DNA of 64,000 nucleotides from Azospirillum baldaniorum (GCF_003119195.2 NZ_CP022253.1:2117001-2181000), one strand, 5' to 3'; positions 1-11,727 are shown, counted from the first letter of the stretch. A program made the numbers and translations. Notes: generated by a model not told the origin, from the sequence alone.

Positions 1-1004
1 ATGTTGGCCGAGCCGAGGCCGGCCATCAGCTCCTTGAGCGCCAGCATGGATTCGGTGTCGGCCAGATCGCCGGCGATGGCGGCGATGCGGTTGCCCGGGA
101 CGCCCTTGACCTTGGCGGCGATGGCCTGGAAGGCCTCGGCCCAGGTCGCCGGCTGCAGCTTGCCGTCCTTGCGAACGTAGGGGCGGTCGAGACGCTGGCG
201 CTTCAGCCCGTCATAGGCAAAGCGGGTCTTGTCCGCGATCCACTCCTCGTTGACGTCCTCGTTGACGCGCGGCAGGACGCGCATCACCTCGGGGCCGCGG
301 GTGTCGACGCGGATGTTCGAGCCGACAGCGTCCAGCACGTCGACCGTCTCGGTCTTGCGCAGCTCCCACGGACGGGCCGTGAAGGCGTAGGGCTTGGACA
401 GCAGAGCGCCCACCGGACAGACGTCGGCGAGGTTGCCCGACAGTTCCGACCCAATGGCCTTCTCGACGAAGGTGGTGATCTCCATGTGCTCGCCGCGGTT
501 CACCGCGCCGAGGTCGGGAACGCCGGCGATCTCGTTCACGAAGCGGATGCAGCGCGTGCAGTGGATGCAGCGCGTCATCTCGGTCCGGATCAGCGGCCCC
601 ATGTACTTGTCCTGGACGGCGCGCTTGTTCTCGCCGTAGCGGCCACGGTCGAAACCGTAGGCCATCGCCTGGTCCTGGAGATCGCACTCGCCGCCCTGGT
701 CGCAGATCGGACAGTCCAGCGGGTGGTTGATCAGCAGGAATTCCATGACGCCCTTGCGGGCCTTGTGCACGAGCTCGGTGTTGGTCTTGACGACCATCCC
801 GTCGCCGCAGGGCATGGCGCAGGCGGCCACCGGCTTCGGCGCGCGCTCCATCTCCACGAGGCACATGCGGCAGTTCGCCGGCACGCTCAGACGCTCGTGG
901 TAGCAGAAGCGCGGGATCTCGATGCCCAGCTGTTCGCAGGCCTGCAGGATCGAGGTGCCCGGCTCGACTTCGATCTCGATCCCGTCGATGGTGAGTTTCG
1001 GCAT
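1..1004 (-). CDS. nuoG: NADH-quinone oxidoreductase subunit G (NuoG), 3' part outside window
   Basis: Peripheral-arm subunit of respiratory complex I; it carries iron-sulfur clusters that pass electrons from NADH/FMN toward quinone. Translation from the ATG at 1004 begins [16 protein letters not shown] and shows the 2Fe-2S cysteines ([15 protein letters not shown]), the H/C ligands of a 4Fe-4S site ([18 protein letters not shown]) and a further CIHCTRC motif. About 334 residues are present; the remaining C-terminal half lies beyond base 1. It follows nuoF by 15 bp on the same strand, so it is co-transcribed with the nuo operon. Partial only because of the window edge. Confidence 0.95.
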   Translation of the reverse strand, partial: MPKLTIDGIEIEVEPGTSILQACEQLGIEIPRFCYHERLSVPANCRMCLVEMERAPKPVAACAMPCGDGMVVKTNTELVHKARKGVMEFLLINHPLDCPICDQGGECDLQDQAMAYGFDRGRYGENKRAVQDKYMGPLIRTEMTRCIHCTRCIRFVNEIAGVPDLGAVNRGEHMEITTFVEKAIGSELSGNLADVCPVGALLSKPYAFTARPWELRKTETVDVLDAVGSNIRVDTRGPEVMRVLPRVNEDVNEEWIADKTRFAYDGLKRQRLDRPYVRKDGKLQPATWAEAFQAIAAKVKGVPGNRIAAIAGDLADTESMLALKELMAGLGSAN

Positions 1005-1019
1005 TGGAAACCGGGCTCC

Positions 1020-2312
<1,293 letters not shown>

Positions 2313-2322
2313 CGCATCCCCC

Positions 2323-2940
2323 TCAATCGGCCGTGGTGGTGAAGGCCTTCAGAGTCGTCGGGCCGCCCACCGGTTCGGAGGACTGCCGGCCGATCTGCGA
2401 GCCGTGCTTGGGGATCTCGCCGCCCTTGAGGGCGTCGATGATCGTTTCCATGTGTTCCGGGCTGACGTCTTCATAGTAGTCGTCGCCGATCTGGACCACC
2501 GGCGCGTTGACGCAGGCGCCCGAGCACTCGACCTCGCGCAGCGTGAACTGGCCGTCCGCGGTGGTCTCGCCGACGCCGATGCCCAGCTTGCGCTCGCAGG
2601 TGTGCACGATGTCGTCGGACCCGCGCAGCCAGCACGGCGTAGTCGTGCAGACCTGGATGACGTGCTTGCCGACCGGGGTCTTGTTGTACATCGTGTAGAA
2701 GGTCGCGACCTCGTACACGCGGATGCGCGGCATGCCGAGCAGGTCGGCGACGGCGTCCATGGCGACACGCGGCAGCCAGCCCTCGCTCTGGCGCTGGGCC
2801 AGATCAAGCAGCGGCATGCAGGCGCTGGCCTGCTTGCCCGCCGGGTACTTCGCGATGATGGCCTTCGCCCGTTCCAGATTTTCCGGATTGAAGGCGAAGG
2901 AGGCCGGCTCCTTGGCCGGGTCGTGAGCCGGGGCGCTCAT
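2323..2940 (-). CDS. nuoE: NADH-quinone oxidoreductase subunit E (NuoE)
   Basis: Thioredoxin-fold 2Fe-2S subunit of the NADH dehydrogenase module of complex I. The 205-residue protein has the four cluster cysteines in the expected pairs, CTTTPC and CSGAC. The C-terminal tail, about 40 residues after the fold, is proline/glycine/serine-rich and looks like a flexible extension common in alphaproteobacterial NuoE. Its start codon overlaps the nuoD stop by four bases (ATGA), which suggests translational coupling. Part of the nuo operon. Confidence 0.96.
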   Translation of the reverse strand: MSAPAHDPAKEPASFAFNPENLERAKAIIAKYPAGKQASACMPLLDLAQRQSEGWLPRVAMDAVADLLGMPRIRVYEVATFYTMYNKTPVGKHVIQVCTTTPCWLRGSDDIVHTCERKLGIGVGETTADGQFTLREVECSGACVNAPVVQIGDDYYEDVSPEHMETIIDALKGGEIPKHGSQIGRQSSEPVGGPTTLKAFTTTAD

Positions 2941-4157
2941 CGGTCAATTTCTCCGAACACGATGTCCATGGACGCGATGTTGGCCACCGCGTCGGCCAGC
3001 ATGTGGCCCTTCGACATGAAGTCGAGGCCCTGCAGGTGGGCGAAGCCCGGCGCGCGGATCTTGCAGCGGTACGGCTTGTTCGTGCCGTCCGACACCAGAT
3101 ACACGCCGAACTCGCCCTTCGGCGCCTCGATGGCGGTGTAGGTTTCGCCCGCCGGGACGTGGAAGCCCTCGGTGAAGAGCTTGAAGTGATGGATCAGCGC
3201 TTCCATCGACCGCTTCATCTCGCCGCGCGGCGGCGGGGAGACCTTGCGCTCCTCCGCGCGCACCGGGCCTTCGGGAAGCTCCTTCAGGCACTGGCGGATC
3301 ATGCGGTTGGACTGGCGCATCTCCTCCATGCGGACGAGGTAGCGCGCCCAGCAGTCGCCGGTCAGGCCGACCGGCACGTCGAAGTCCATGCGGTCGTAGA
3401 CTTCGTAGGGCTGCGACTTGCGCAGGTCCCAGGCGACGCCCGAGCCGCGCAGCATCGGGCCGGTGAAGCCCCAGTTGAACGCCTCTTCCTTGGTGACGAC
3501 GCCGATGTCGACGGTCCGCTGCTTGAAAATGCGATTGTTCGTCAGCAGATTGTCAATGTCGTCAACAAACTTCGGGAAGCGCTCCGTGAACTCCCAGATG
3601 TCGTCGGTCAGGCCAGCGGGCAGATCCCAGGCGACGCCGCCGGGACGGAAGTAGTTCGCATGCAGGCGCGCACCGCACACACGCTCGTAGAACTCCATGA
3701 GGATCTCGCGTTCCTCGAAGCCCCACAGCGCCGGCGTGATCGCGCCGACGTCGAGCGCGCCGGTGGTGATCGACAGGATGTGGTTCAGGATGCGCGTGAT
3801 CTCGGAGAAGAGAACGCGGATGTACTGGGCGCGCAGCGGCGCCTTGATCTGCAGCAGGTTCTCGATGCCGAGCACATAGGCGTGCTCCATGCACATCGGG
3901 CTGACGTAGTCCAGGCGGTCGAAATACGGAACGGCCTGCAGATAGGTCTTGTACTCGATCAGCTTCTCGGTGCCGCGATGCAGCAGGCCGATGTGCGGGT
4001 CGCAGCGCTCGACGACCTCGCCGTTCAGCTCCATCACCAGACGCAACACGCCGTGGGCCGCAGGGTGCTGCGGCCCGAAGTTCATGGTGTAGGGCTTGAT
4101 CTGGGTCTTGCCGCCGGACTGGCCGGCGGAGGGGTGTGCGGACGTGGCGATGGTCAC
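2937..4157 (-). CDS. nuoD: NADH-quinone oxidoreductase subunit D (NuoD)
   Basis: 49-kDa-type subunit that, with NuoB, forms the quinone-binding pocket of complex I. The 406-residue protein has the family signature [16 protein letters not shown] near residues 25-40 and ends with the conserved [10 protein letters not shown]. It is separate from NuoC, unlike the fused NuoCD of enterobacteria, which is usual for Alphaproteobacteria. The start overlaps the stop of nuoC by four bases and the stop overlaps the nuoE start by four bases, so the three are tightly coupled. Identification is secure. Confidence 0.97.
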   Translation of the reverse strand: MTIATSAHPSAGQSGGKTQIKPYTMNFGPQHPAAHGVLRLVMELNGEVVERCDPHIGLLHRGTEKLIEYKTYLQAVPYFDRLDYVSPMCMEHAYVLGIENLLQIKAPLRAQYIRVLFSEITRILNHILSITTGALDVGAITPALWGFEEREILMEFYERVCGARLHANYFRPGGVAWDLPAGLTDDIWEFTERFPKFVDDIDNLLTNNRIFKQRTVDIGVVTKEEAFNWGFTGPMLRGSGVAWDLRKSQPYEVYDRMDFDVPVGLTGDCWARYLVRMEEMRQSNRMIRQCLKELPEGPVRAEERKVSPPPRGEMKRSMEALIHHFKLFTEGFHVPAGETYTAIEAPKGEFGVYLVSDGTNKPYRCKIRAPGFAHLQGLDFMSKGHMLADAVANIASMDIVFGEIDR

Positions 4158-4783
4158 GGCTTGCTCCCGGTGTCAGGGGCCTGGGCCTTCTCGTCGCCGG
4201 GCAGCATCACGTTCGTCATGCCTTCCCAGGGCGACAGGAAGTCGAAGCTGCGGAAATCCTGCGTCAGGCGGACGGGTTCGTAGACGACGCGCTTCTGGTC
4301 CTCGTCGTAGCGGCACTCGACATAGCCCGTCATCGGGAAGTCTTTGCGCAACGGGTGACCTTCGAAACCGTAGTCGGTCAGGATGCGGCGCAGGTCCGGA
4401 TGATCAGAGAAGAAGATCCCGAACATGTCCCAGGTTTCACGCTCGAACCAGCCGGCCGCGTTGTACACCGGCACGGCCGAGGCCACGGGAGTGTCCTCGT
4501 CGGTGGTGACCTTCACGCGGAGGCGCCGATTGTGCTTGTAGCTCAAAAGGATGTAGACGACCTCGAAGCGTTCCTCCCGCTCCGGCCAATCCACAGCGGT
4601 GACGTCGAGCAGCTGCTCGAACGAGCAGGTCGGATCGTCACGCAGGAAGGTGAGCGACTTGATGAGCGAGGGCCGGCGGACGGTCACCATCAGCTCGCCA
4701 AGCTTCAGCTCGACCTTCAGGACGTCATCGCCGAGCGTCGCGGCGATATGGTCCCCAAGTTCCTTCAACGCCTGTTCGGACAT
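4154..4783 (-). CDS. nuoC: NADH-quinone oxidoreductase subunit C (NuoC)
   Basis: 30-kDa-type subunit of the complex I connecting module. The 209-residue protein holds the family signature [20 protein letters not shown] followed by [16 protein letters not shown]. It ends in a hydrophilic tail ([14 protein letters not shown]). It begins 24 bp after nuoB and overlaps nuoD by four bases (ATGA). The ATG at 4783 gives a normal N-terminus and no better start is visible. Confidence 0.96.
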   Translation of the reverse strand: MSEQALKELGDHIAATLGDDVLKVELKLGELMVTVRRPSLIKSLTFLRDDPTCSFEQLLDVTAVDWPEREERFEVVYILLSYKHNRRLRVKVTTDEDTPVASAVPVYNAAGWFERETWDMFGIFFSDHPDLRRILTDYGFEGHPLRKDFPMTGYVECRYDEDQKRVVYEPVRLTQDFRSFDFLSPWEGMTNVMLPGDEKAQAPDTGSKP

Positions 4784-4807
4784 GGCCAGGACCTGCCTTT
4801 TTCTTAT

Positions 4808-5350
4808 TCAGCGAGCGATGCGGTTGCCGCGCCGGATCTTCTTCTGGAGTTGCAGAATGCCGTAGACCAGCGCTTCCGCGGTCGGAGGACAGCCCGGCAC
4901 GTAAATATCGACCGGAACGATCCGGTCGCAGCCGCGCACCACCGAGTAGGAATAGTGATAGTAGCCGCCGCCGTTGGCGCAGGAGCCCATCGAGATCACC
5001 CAGCGCGGTTCCGGCATCTGGTCATAGACCTTGCGCAGCGCGGGGGCCATCTTGTTGGTCAGCGTGCCGGCCACGATCATGCAGTCGGACTGGCGCGGGC
5101 TGGGGCGCGGAATGACGCCGAAACGGTCCAGGTCGTACCGGCTCATGTAGGCGTGGATCATCTCCACCGCGCAGCAGGCCAGACCGAAGGTCATCGGCCA
5201 CAGGGAACCGGTGCGGGCCCAGGCGAGCACATCCTCGTACTTCGCCGTGATGAAACCCTTTTCCTGGATCTCCTCGGTGACCGCGCGGAGATAGGCGTCC
5301 TGTTCCGGTCCGGGCGGAATCGGCGCCAGCTTGGCAGCCTCTACTCCCAT
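4808..5350 (-). CDS. nuoB: NADH-quinone oxidoreductase subunit B (NuoB)
   Basis: PSST-type subunit carrying cluster N2, the last iron-sulfur centre before quinone. Ligand cysteines are visible in [15 protein letters not shown] and VPGCPP. I chose the ATG at 5350 ([10 protein letters not shown], 180 aa) because AAGGAG lies about 8 bases upstream of it; the longer reading from 5371 (MEERSSG) would start inside nuoA and lacks that spacing. With this start the gene overlaps the 3' end of nuoA by 10 bp, so it is translationally coupled to nuoA. Confidence 0.95.
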   Translation of the reverse strand: MGVEAAKLAPIPPGPEQDAYLRAVTEEIQEKGFITAKYEDVLAWARTGSLWPMTFGLACCAVEMIHAYMSRYDLDRFGVIPRPSPRQSDCMIVAGTLTNKMAPALRKVYDQMPEPRWVISMGSCANGGGYYHYSYSVVRGCDRIVPVDIYVPGCPPTAEALVYGILQLQKKIRRGNRIAR

Positions 5351-5709
5351 TCCAGAGCTCCTTTCTTCCACTCATAGATGAAGCCGATGGTCAGAATCCC
5401 AAGGAACACGATCATCGACCAGAAACCGAAGAGGCCGATGTCCCCGAGCGCCACGGCCCACGGAAACAGGAAGGCGACCTCGAGGTCGAAGATGATGAAC
5501 AGGATGGAGACCAGGTAAAACCGCACGTCGAACTTCGTGCGGGCATCCTCGAACGGCTCGAAGCCGCACTCGTAGGGGGAGAGCTTCTCCGAATCCGGAT
5601 TCTTCGGGCTGATGACGTAAGACGCGCCAACCATCACCACGGCCAGCGCGATACCGATCAGCAGGAACACCAGGATCGGAAGGTACTCAATGATCAGCGG
5701 GTTGGTCAC
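5341..5709 (-). CDS. nuoA: NADH-quinone oxidoreductase subunit A (NuoA), GTG start
   Basis: Small membrane subunit of complex I, first gene of the operon. The protein has three membrane segments and the conserved [14 protein letters not shown] and [20 protein letters not shown] region. I place the start at the GTG at 5709 (122 aa, (M)[12 protein letters not shown]): GGAGGA sits about 6 bases before it, and this agrees with the usual NuoA length. The ATG 27 bases further upstream (5736) overlaps that ribosome-binding site and would add ten atypical residues. About 344 bp of non-coding DNA precede it. Confidence 0.93.
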   Translation of the reverse strand: MTNPLIIEYLPILVFLLIGIALAVVMVGASYVISPKNPDSEKLSPYECGFEPFEDARTKFDVRFYLVSILFIIFDLEVAFLFPWAVALGDIGLFGFWSMIVFLGILTIGFIYEWKKGALEWE

Positions 5710-6053
5710 CGCGGTCCTCCCATAAGCCCACGCCACGATCGCCGGTACGGCCGGTAATCGGCCGACGCGCGGTGTCGTGGCTGGAATGCCTTGGATTAGC
5801 CCATCAGACGGGGCGGAATATATGACGAGAGCGTGATCAAGGAAAGCGCTTTGAATCGCTTTCGGCCAACGAATCCACTCTGCGGAAATGAGCGGATGTC
5901 CTTGGTATTACCAAACTTTTTAAATGACCCTTCTCTCTATCCGGCTTATCGGATATGCGGGTCGAGCTATTCGGATATAGGGATCACGAGCCTGCCGGTA
6001 AAGCCGTGAAGGCTTCGTTTTCATTGCAAAAAGGAGAAGGGAGAGGGGAAGAA
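5710..6053 (-). promoter_or_regulatory. nuo operon upstream region with several palindromes
   Basis: 344 bases without a gene, between nuoA and tRNA-Asp; the nuo promoter should be here, read on the minus strand. Visible elements are a perfect 13-bp palindrome TTGGTATTACCAA (5902-5914), a 10-bp palindrome AAAGCGCTTT (5843-5852) and an inverted repeat TATCCG-N6-CGGATA (5938-5955) with a further TCGGATAT copy at about 5971. The AT-rich stretch 5916-5930 is unusual for this genome. I could not fix a convincing -35/-10 pair. The first palindrome has the TTGGT-N3-ACCAA form of PdhR/FadR-type GntR operators. Confidence 0.5.
5902..5914. promoter_or_regulatory. Palindromic operator candidate TTGGTATTACCAA
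   Basis: Perfect 13-bp palindrome about 190 bp upstream of the nuoA start. Its form matches the core of the E. coli PdhR consensus (ATTGGTnnnACCAAT), a GntR-family site; E. coli PdhR controls respiratory genes. Which regulator binds here is unknown. Confidence 0.45.
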
Positions 6054-6130
<77 letters not shown>

Positions 6131-6293
6131 GCAACGCGGCAAGATGAAACGCGCAAAACAAGCGTCCGTGTCATAGGATCGCAGCGCTGTTTCCGAGGCT
6201 GTGCCCCGTCGCCGATGGGCGGTTTCTAGCCGCCCGACGCATGGCCTGTCAATCACGATTTTGAAAAAGACATGCCGGAAGGATCGGGCGCGG

Positions 6294-6368
6294 TGGTGGG
6301 CGATGAGGGTTTCGAACCCCCGACCCTCTCGGTGTAAACGAGATGCTCTACCGCTGAGCTAATCGCCC
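6294..6368 (-). tRNA. tRNA-Val (TAC)
   Basis: 75-nt cloverleaf on the minus strand. Acceptor GGGCGAT pairs with ATCGCCC; discriminator A and CCA are encoded. Anticodon loop TTTACAC gives TAC (valine). It lies between hup and tRNA-Asp, all on the same strand. Confidence 0.95.
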
Positions 6369-6409
6369 GCGCCGCGTCGTTGACCGGATTGGCGTCCAGA
6401 CAACGCAAA

Positions 6410-6433
6410 GCCGGCCAGCTTGTGCTGACCGGC
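6410..6433 (-). terminator. Probable terminator after hup
   Basis: Read on the minus strand: GCCGGTCAGC, loop ACAA, GCTGGCCGGC, then TTTG. The 10-bp stem (one mismatch or wobble) stands 40 bp after the hup stop and before tRNA-Val. The T tract is short. Confidence 0.55.
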
Positions 6434-6473
6434 GCGCACTATGCCCGGAATGCCCTATCCGTTCAAGACGTCA

Positions 6474-6746
6474 TCACTTCAGCCCGTCCTTCAAGGTCTT
6501 GCCCGGCTTGAACTTCGGCTGTTTCGACGCGGGTATGGCGATCTTCTCGCCAGTGCGCGGGTTGCGGCCCTCGCTGGCCGCGCGTTCGGAGACCGCGAAG
6601 GTGCCGAAACCGACCAAGCGAACCTCCTCCCCGTTCCTGAGCGAGTCGGCGATGCCGTCGAAAACGGCGTCGACCGCCTTGGTCGCGTCGGTTTTGGACA
6701 AACCCACGGCATCGGCGACGTGCGCCACCAGATCGTTCTTGTTCAC
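6474..6746 (-). CDS. hup: HU family DNA-binding protein
   Basis: Small histone-like protein that bends and compacts DNA as a dimer. The 90-residue sequence begins MNKNDLVAHVADAVGLSKTD and has the HU signature GFGTFAVSERAASEGRNPRTGE plus the flexible arm IPASKQPKFKPGK. Length is exactly that of HU subunits. It lies 164 bp after lon on the same strand, the common lon-hupB order of Proteobacteria. The gene has its own spacing for a promoter in 6747-6910 and a hairpin after it. Confidence 0.96.
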   Translation of the reverse strand: MNKNDLVAHVADAVGLSKTDATKAVDAVFDGIADSLRNGEEVRLVGFGTFAVSERAASEGRNPRTGEKIAIPASKQPKFKPGKTLKDGLK

Positions 6747-6910
6747 TTACTTCCCCCCATTTCAATCCGGCAAAGAAAGTGGAAGCAAAGCCACCCAATG
6801 ACTTCACGCGTTCAAACGATAAACACGACATCGCCCGCCCGTCAATTGCAGACGGGCGGGCGATGCGAAGCATGGTAGCGCTTTAAGGGTGCTTTAAACG
6901 CCGGACTCGA

Positions 6911-9325
6911 TCAGTGACGAAGCACCTCGCCTCCGCCGTCGGTCTGCGGCTTGGCGACCGCCGGCTCGACCGCTTCCGGTTCCTTCCACTCGATGGGCTC
7001 GACTTCCCGAACCAGGGCGTGCTTCAGGACGTCGTCGACGGTGCTGACCGGGATGATTTCAAGGCCGCGCTTCACGTTGTCCGGAATCTCGGCGAGATCC
7101 TTCTCGTTGTCCTTCGGGATCAGCACATGCTTGAGGCCACCGCGCAGTGCGGCCAGCAGCTTCTCCTTCAGGCCGCCGATCGGGAGCACCCGGCCGCGCA
7201 GGGTGATCTCGCCGGTCATCGCCACGTCCTTGCGAACCGCGATGCCGGTCAGAACCGAGACGATCGACGTGATCATCGCCACACCCGCCGACGGGCCGTC
7301 CTTCGGGGTGGCGCCCTCGGGCACGTGGACGTGGATGTCCCGCTTCTCAAAGAGCGTCGGCTTGATGCCGAAGGCGGTGGCCCGCGACTTGACGTAGCTC
7401 TCCGCCGCCTGGACCGACTCCTTCATGACGTCGCCCAGCTTGCCGGTGGTGGTCACACGCCCCTTGCCGGGGAGGCTGACCGCCTCGATCGATAGCAGCT
7501 CGCCGCCGACTTCGGTCCAGGCCAGACCGGTGGTGACGCCCACCAGATCTTCAAGCTCCGCCTCGCCGAAGTGGAAGCGGCGGACACCGGCGTACTTGTC
7601 CAGGTTCCGGCGGGTGACCGCGACCTTGGCGCCGGCGGAGCCCTTCATCAGGATCTCCTTCACGGCCTTGCGGCAGAGGTTGGCGATCTCGCGCTCCAGG
7701 CTGCGGACGCCGGCCTCCCGCGTGTAGTAGCGGATCAGGTCGCGCAGCGCGTCGTCGGAGATGGCGAACTCGCCCTTCTTCAGGCCATTGGCCTCCACCT
7801 GCTTCTCGATCAGGTGGCGCTTGGAAATCTCGACCTTCTCATCCTCGGTGTAGCCGGCGACGCGGATGATCTCCATACGGTCCAGCAGCGGCTGCGGCAT
7901 GCGCATCGTGTTGGCCGTGCAGACGAACATCACATCCGACAGGTCGTAGTCGACCTCCAGGTAATGGTCGTTGAAGGTGCCGTTCTGCTCGGGGTCGAGG
8001 ACCTCCAGCAGGGCCGACGACGGGTCGCCGCGCCAATCGGCGCCAAGCTTGTCGATCTCGTCCAGCAGGAACAGCGGGTTGGACGACTTCGCCTTCTTCA
8101 TGCCCTGGATGACCTTGCCGGGCATCGAGCCGATGTAGGTGCGCCGGTGACCGCGGACCTCGGCCTCGTCCCGCACGCCGCCGAGCGACATGCGCACGAA
8201 GTTGCGCCCCGTGGACTTGGCGATCGACTTGCCGAGCGAGGTCTTGCCGACGCCGGGCGGCCCGACGAGGCAGAGGATCGGCCCCTTCACCTTGTTCATG
8301 CGGTTCTGGACCGCGAGATACTCGAGGATGCGTTCCTTGACCTTCTCCAGGCCGTAATGATCGGCGTCGAGGATCTTCTGCGCGAGCTTCAGGTCCTTCT
8401 TCACCTTGGTACGCTTCTTCCACGGAATGGACAGCATCCAGTCCAGGTAGTTGCGCACCACCGTCGCCTCGGCCGACATCGGGCTCATCGAGCGCAGCTT
8501 CTTCAGCTCGGCCAGGGCTTTGTCGCGGGCTTCCTTGGAGAAGCGGGTCTTGTTGATCTTCTCTTCCAGCTCGGCCGACTCGTCGCGGCCGTCCTCGGTC
8601 TCGCCGAGTTCCTTCTGGATCGCCTTGAGCTGTTCGTTGAGGTAGTACTCGCGCTGGGTCTTCTCCATCTGCCGCTTGACGCGGTTGCGGATGCGCTTTT
8701 CCACCTGCAGGACGCCGATCTCGCCTTCCATGAAGGCGTAAACCCGCTCCAGCCGCTCCGACACCGTGGCACATTCCAGGAGCTGCTGCTTCTCCGGAAT
8801 CTTCAGCGCGAGGTGGGAGGCGACGGTGTCCGCCAGCTTGCCCGGCTCCTCAATCTGGTTGATCGAGACCAGAACCTCCGGCGGGATCTTCTTGTTCAGC
8901 TTGATGTACTGCTCGAACTGCGAGACGACCGCGCGTCCCAGCGCCTCAAGCTCCTGGCTTTCCCCGACCTTCTCCTCGACGAGGTCGGCGTGGGCCTGGA
9001 AGAAATCCTCGTTCTCGGCGAACTTGGTGATGGACGCGCGCTGGCCGCCCTCCACGAGCACCTTCACCGTTCCGTCGGGCAGCTTCAGCAGCTGCAACAC
9101 GGTCCCAACGGTGCCGACGCTGTAGATATCGGCCGGCGTCGGATCGTCCTGCGCGGCGTTCTTCTGGGTGACGAGAAGGATCTGCTTGTCGTCCTTCATC
9201 ACGTCTTCCAGGGCGCGCACGGATTTCTCACGGCCGACGAAAAGAGGCACGATCATGTGGGGGAAAACCACGATGTCGCGGAGCGGCAGGACCGGATAGA
9301 GGGCACCACGAGGGATTTCGAACAT
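6911..9325 (-). CDS. lon: ATP-dependent protease Lon (endopeptidase La)
   Basis: Cytoplasmic AAA+ serine protease that degrades misfolded and regulatory proteins. The product has the N-terminal substrate-binding LON domain ([18 protein letters not shown]), Walker [10 protein letters not shown] near residue 355, and the Ser-Lys protease domain with DGPSAG (Ser near 678) and GGLKEK (Lys near 721). I chose the ATG at 9325 ([11 protein letters not shown], 804 aa), preceded by an AGAGG-like site; the open frame continues 77 codons further upstream through a heat-shock promoter. It follows clpX on the same strand, after a terminator. Confidence 0.97.
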   Translation of the reverse strand: MFEIPRGALYPVLPLRDIVVFPHMIVPLFVGREKSVRALEDVMKDDKQILLVTQKNAAQDDPTPADIYSVGTVGTVLQLLKLPDGTVKVLVEGGQRASITKFAENEDFFQAHADLVEEKVGESQELEALGRAVVSQFEQYIKLNKKIPPEVLVSINQIEEPGKLADTVASHLALKIPEKQQLLECATVSERLERVYAFMEGEIGVLQVEKRIRNRVKRQMEKTQREYYLNEQLKAIQKELGETEDGRDESAELEEKINKTRFSKEARDKALAELKKLRSMSPMSAEATVVRNYLDWMLSIPWKKRTKVKKDLKLAQKILDADHYGLEKVKERILEYLAVQNRMNKVKGPILCLVGPPGVGKTSLGKSIAKSTGRNFVRMSLGGVRDEAEVRGHRRTYIGSMPGKVIQGMKKAKSSNPLFLLDEIDKLGADWRGDPSSALLEVLDPEQNGTFNDHYLEVDYDLSDVMFVCTANTMRMPQPLLDRMEIIRVAGYTEDEKVEISKRHLIEKQVEANGLKKGEFAISDDALRDLIRYYTREAGVRSLEREIANLCRKAVKEILMKGSAGAKVAVTRRNLDKYAGVRRFHFGEAELEDLVGVTTGLAWTEVGGELLSIEAVSLPGKGRVTTTGKLGDVMKESVQAAESYVKSRATAFGIKPTLFEKRDIHVHVPEGATPKDGPSAGVAMITSIVSVLTGIAVRKDVAMTGEITLRGRVLPIGGLKEKLLAALRGGLKHVLIPKDNEKDLAEIPDNVKRGLEIIPVSTVDDVLKHALVREVEPIEWKEPEAVEPAVAKPQTDGGGEVLRH

Positions 9326-9428
9326 TGATTGGGCCTCTTTCATTGGGACGCCGTCAGCCCGGGATGGGCCTGGGAAGACCCCCGCCTCGGGGGATGAGCA
9401 CAGGGATCGAAAACCGGCACTTTTTCTA

Positions 9429-9459
9429 ACGTGGCACAGCCATAGCCCCCCTTCAAGGG
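9429..9459 (-). promoter_or_regulatory. RpoH-type heat-shock promoter of lon
   Basis: On the minus strand CCCTTGAA (9459-9452) is followed by exactly 17 bases and CCACGT (9434-9429). This matches the alphaproteobacterial sigma-32 form CNCTTGAA-N17-CCANAT with one mismatch. It would start transcription roughly 95 bp before the chosen lon start, as expected for a heat-shock protease. Confidence 0.65.
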
Positions 9460-9555
9460 CCAGAACCCCAATTCCGTATGGCGGTGCGACATGCCGGCCG
9501 GGCCGTTCCGAGGCCCGAATGGCGCCCTCGATGCCTGCAAAAGCCGGAAACGACA

Positions 9556-9577
9556 AAGGGCGCCCAAAGGCGCCCTT
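9556..9577 (-). terminator. Terminator after clpX
   Basis: Minus strand: AAGGGCGCC, loop TTTG, GGCGCCC, then TTTGTCG. Stem of at least 7 GC-rich pairs, 34 bp after the clpX stop; it separates clpX from the lon heat-shock promoter. Confidence 0.65.
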
Positions 9578-9610
9578 CCCCGTATCCGATGCTGATCGGC
9601 CGTGACAAAC

Positions 9611-10879
9611 TCAGGCACCCGGTGCCTGCTGCTCCCCGCGGCGCTCGGCGTGGACGTAAAGCGGCTTGGCGCGCCCCTCGACCACCTCCTTGTTGACGAG
9701 GATGCTTTCCACCCCCGACAGGCCCGGCAGATCGAACATCGGGTCGAGCAGGATCGACTCCATGATCGAACGCAGGCCGCGCGCGCCGGTCTTACGCTGA
9801 ATCGCCTTGTGGGAGATGGTGCGCAGGGCGTCGTCGGAGAACTCCAGACGCACATCCTCCATCTCGAACAGGCGCTGGTACTGCTTGACCAGGGCGTTCT
9901 TCGGCTTGGTGAGGATCTCGACCAGAGCCGACTCGTCCAGATCGGCCAGCGTGGCGACCACCGGCAGACGGCCGATGAACTCGGGAATCAGGCCGAACTT
10001 CAGCAGATCCTCGGGCTCGACCTCGCGCAGGATGTCGCCGGTCGAGCGCTCGTCCGGGCCGCGCACATCGGCGCCGAAGCCGATCGACGTGCCCTTGCCG
10101 CGCTGCGCGATGATCTTGTCCAGCCCGGCGAAGGCACCGCCGCAGATGAACAGGATGTTGCTGGTGTCGACCTGCAGGAATTCCTGCTGCGGGTGCTTGC
10201 GGCCGCCCTGCGGAGGCACGGAGGCGACGGTGCCTTCCATGATCTTCAGCAGGGCCTGCTGCACGCCCTCGCCCGACACGTCGCGCGTGATCGAGGGGTT
10301 GTCGGACTTGCGGCTGATCTTGTCGACCTCGTCGATGTAGACGATGCCGCGCTGCGCCCGCTCGACGTTGTAGTCGGCGGCCTGGAGCAGCTTGAGGATG
10401 ATGTTCTCGACGTCCTCACCGACATAGCCCGCCTCGGTCAGAGTCGTGGCGTCGGCCATCGTGAAGGGAACGTCGATGATCCGGGCGAGCGTCTGGGCGA
10501 GCAGCGTCTTGCCGCAGCCCGTGGGGCCGACCAGCAGGATGTTGGACTTCGCCAGTTCGACGTCGTTGTGCTTCGTGCCGTGCGCCAACCGCTTGTAGTG
10601 ATTGTGCACCGCAACAGAAAGGACCCGTTTCGCGTGATGCTGGCCGATCACGTAATCGTCCAGTACCGCATGGATGTCGCGCGGGGTCGGCACGCCGTCG
10701 CGGGACTTCACGAGGGTCGTCTTGTTCTCCTCGCGAATGATGTCCATGCACAGCTCGACGCATTCATCGCAGATGAACACCGTCGGACCGGCAATCAGCT
10801 TGCGGACCTCGTGCTGGCTCTTGCCGCAAAAGGAGCAGTAGAGCGTGTTCTTCGAATCGCCGCTGCTGGACTTGCTCAT
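9611..10879 (-). CDS. clpX: ATP-dependent Clp protease ATP-binding subunit ClpX
   Basis: AAA+ unfoldase that recognises tagged substrates and feeds them into ClpP. The 422-residue protein has the N-terminal zinc-binding domain (Cys15, Cys18, Cys37, Cys40), Walker A GPTGCGKT at 118-125 and the GSIGFGA-type loop that docks on ClpP (here GTSIGFGAD). Length is normal. It is downstream of clpP on the same strand with a 212-bp gap holding an inverted repeat, so it may have its own promoter. Confidence 0.98.
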   Translation of the reverse strand: MSKSSSGDSKNTLYCSFCGKSQHEVRKLIAGPTVFICDECVELCMDIIREENKTTLVKSRDGVPTPRDIHAVLDDYVIGQHHAKRVLSVAVHNHYKRLAHGTKHNDVELAKSNILLVGPTGCGKTLLAQTLARIIDVPFTMADATTLTEAGYVGEDVENIILKLLQAADYNVERAQRGIVYIDEVDKISRKSDNPSITRDVSGEGVQQALLKIMEGTVASVPPQGGRKHPQQEFLQVDTSNILFICGGAFAGLDKIIAQRGKGTSIGFGADVRGPDERSTGDILREVEPEDLLKFGLIPEFIGRLPVVATLADLDESALVEILTKPKNALVKQYQRLFEMEDVRLEFSDDALRTISHKAIQRKTGARGLRSIMESILLDPMFDLPGLSGVESILVNKEVVEGRAKPLYVHAERRGEQQAPGA

Positions 10880-11029
10880 CGGTACTCCGTCATCTCGCGG
10901 GGGACTGATCCGTATAACCTGTCAACCGCCTGCGGCGTCCCCCGACGCCGGTCCTTTCAAAGGTTGTCCCGGGCATGGCCCGTGACAAGGTTAACGCATC
11001 CGCTCATCCTTCGAACCCGATCCATCGGA

Positions 11030-11062
11030 CCGGTTCCCCATCATTCAACAACAGGGAACCGG
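11030..11062. repeat. Inverted repeat between clpP and clpX
   Basis: CCGGTTCCC (11030-11038) and GGGAACCGG (11054-11062) form a perfect 9-bp stem with a 15-base loop, 30 bp after the clpP stop. No T tract follows on either strand, so it is a weak terminator, a processing hairpin or a binding site. Confidence 0.4.
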
Positions 11063-11091
11063 CGCAATCAATCATTAGTTCGCGCGCGCCA

Positions 11092-11727
11092 TCAGGCGGC
11101 GCCGCCGTCGCCGATCGAGCCGGGGCGCTTCTCCACCACCTCGTCGATCAGCCCGAAGGCCTTGGCCTCCTCCGGCGACATGAACTTGTCACGCTCCATG
11201 GCCGCCTCGATGGTGTCGAGAGACTGGCCGGTGTGCTTGACATAGATGTCGTTGAGGCGCGAACGCAGCTTCAGGATCTCCTGGGCCTGGATCTCGATGT
11301 CCGAGGCCTGGCCCTGGGCACCGCCCGACGGCTGGTGGATCATGATCCGGCTGTTCGGCAGCGAGAAGCGCTTGCCCGGCGCACCGGCGGCGAGCAGAAG
11401 CGAGCCCATCGAGGCCGCCTGCCCCATGCACACCGTCGACACCTGCGGACGGATGTACTGCATGGTGTCGTAGATGGCGAGGCCGGCCGAGACGTAGCCG
11501 CCCGGCGAATTGATGTAGAGCGCGATGTCCTTGCTCGGGTTTTCCGATTCCAGGAACAGCAGCTGCGAGCAGATCAGGCTGGCGACGGCGTCGTTCACGC
11601 CACCGATCAAGAAGATGATCCGTTCCTTCAGCAGGCGCGAATAAATATCGTACGCTCGTTCGCCCCGGTTGGTCTGCTCGATGACCATCGGGACCAGAGC
11701 ATTCATCTTCGGTTCGAAGTCGTACAT
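11092..11727 (-). CDS. clpP: ATP-dependent Clp protease proteolytic subunit ClpP
   Basis: Serine protease that forms the double-heptamer chamber of the Clp system. The 211-residue sequence contains the catalytic triad Ser106 (GQAASMGS), His131 (MIHQPSGG) and Asp180 (MERDKFMS). Start at ATG 11727 is supported by AGGGAAG about 8 bases before it. It lies between tig and clpX on the same strand, the classical tig-clpP-clpX order, so trigger factor, ClpP, ClpX and Lon form one proteostasis block. Confidence 0.98.
   Translation of the reverse strand: MYDFEPKMNALVPMVIEQTNRGERAYDIYSRLLKERIIFLIGGVNDAVASLICSQLLFLESENPSKDIALYINSPGGYVSAGLAIYDTMQYIRPQVSTVCMGQAASMGSLLLAAGAPGKRFSLPNSRIMIHQPSGGAQGQASDIEIQAQEILKLRSRLNDIYVKHTGQSLDTIEAAMERDKFMSPEEAKAFGLIDEVVEKRPGSIGDGGAA

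Noticed and set aside
7571..9328. 585-codon plus-strand open frame opposite lon
   Set aside because: Antisense to a fully conserved Lon protease; no domain or start signal of its own.
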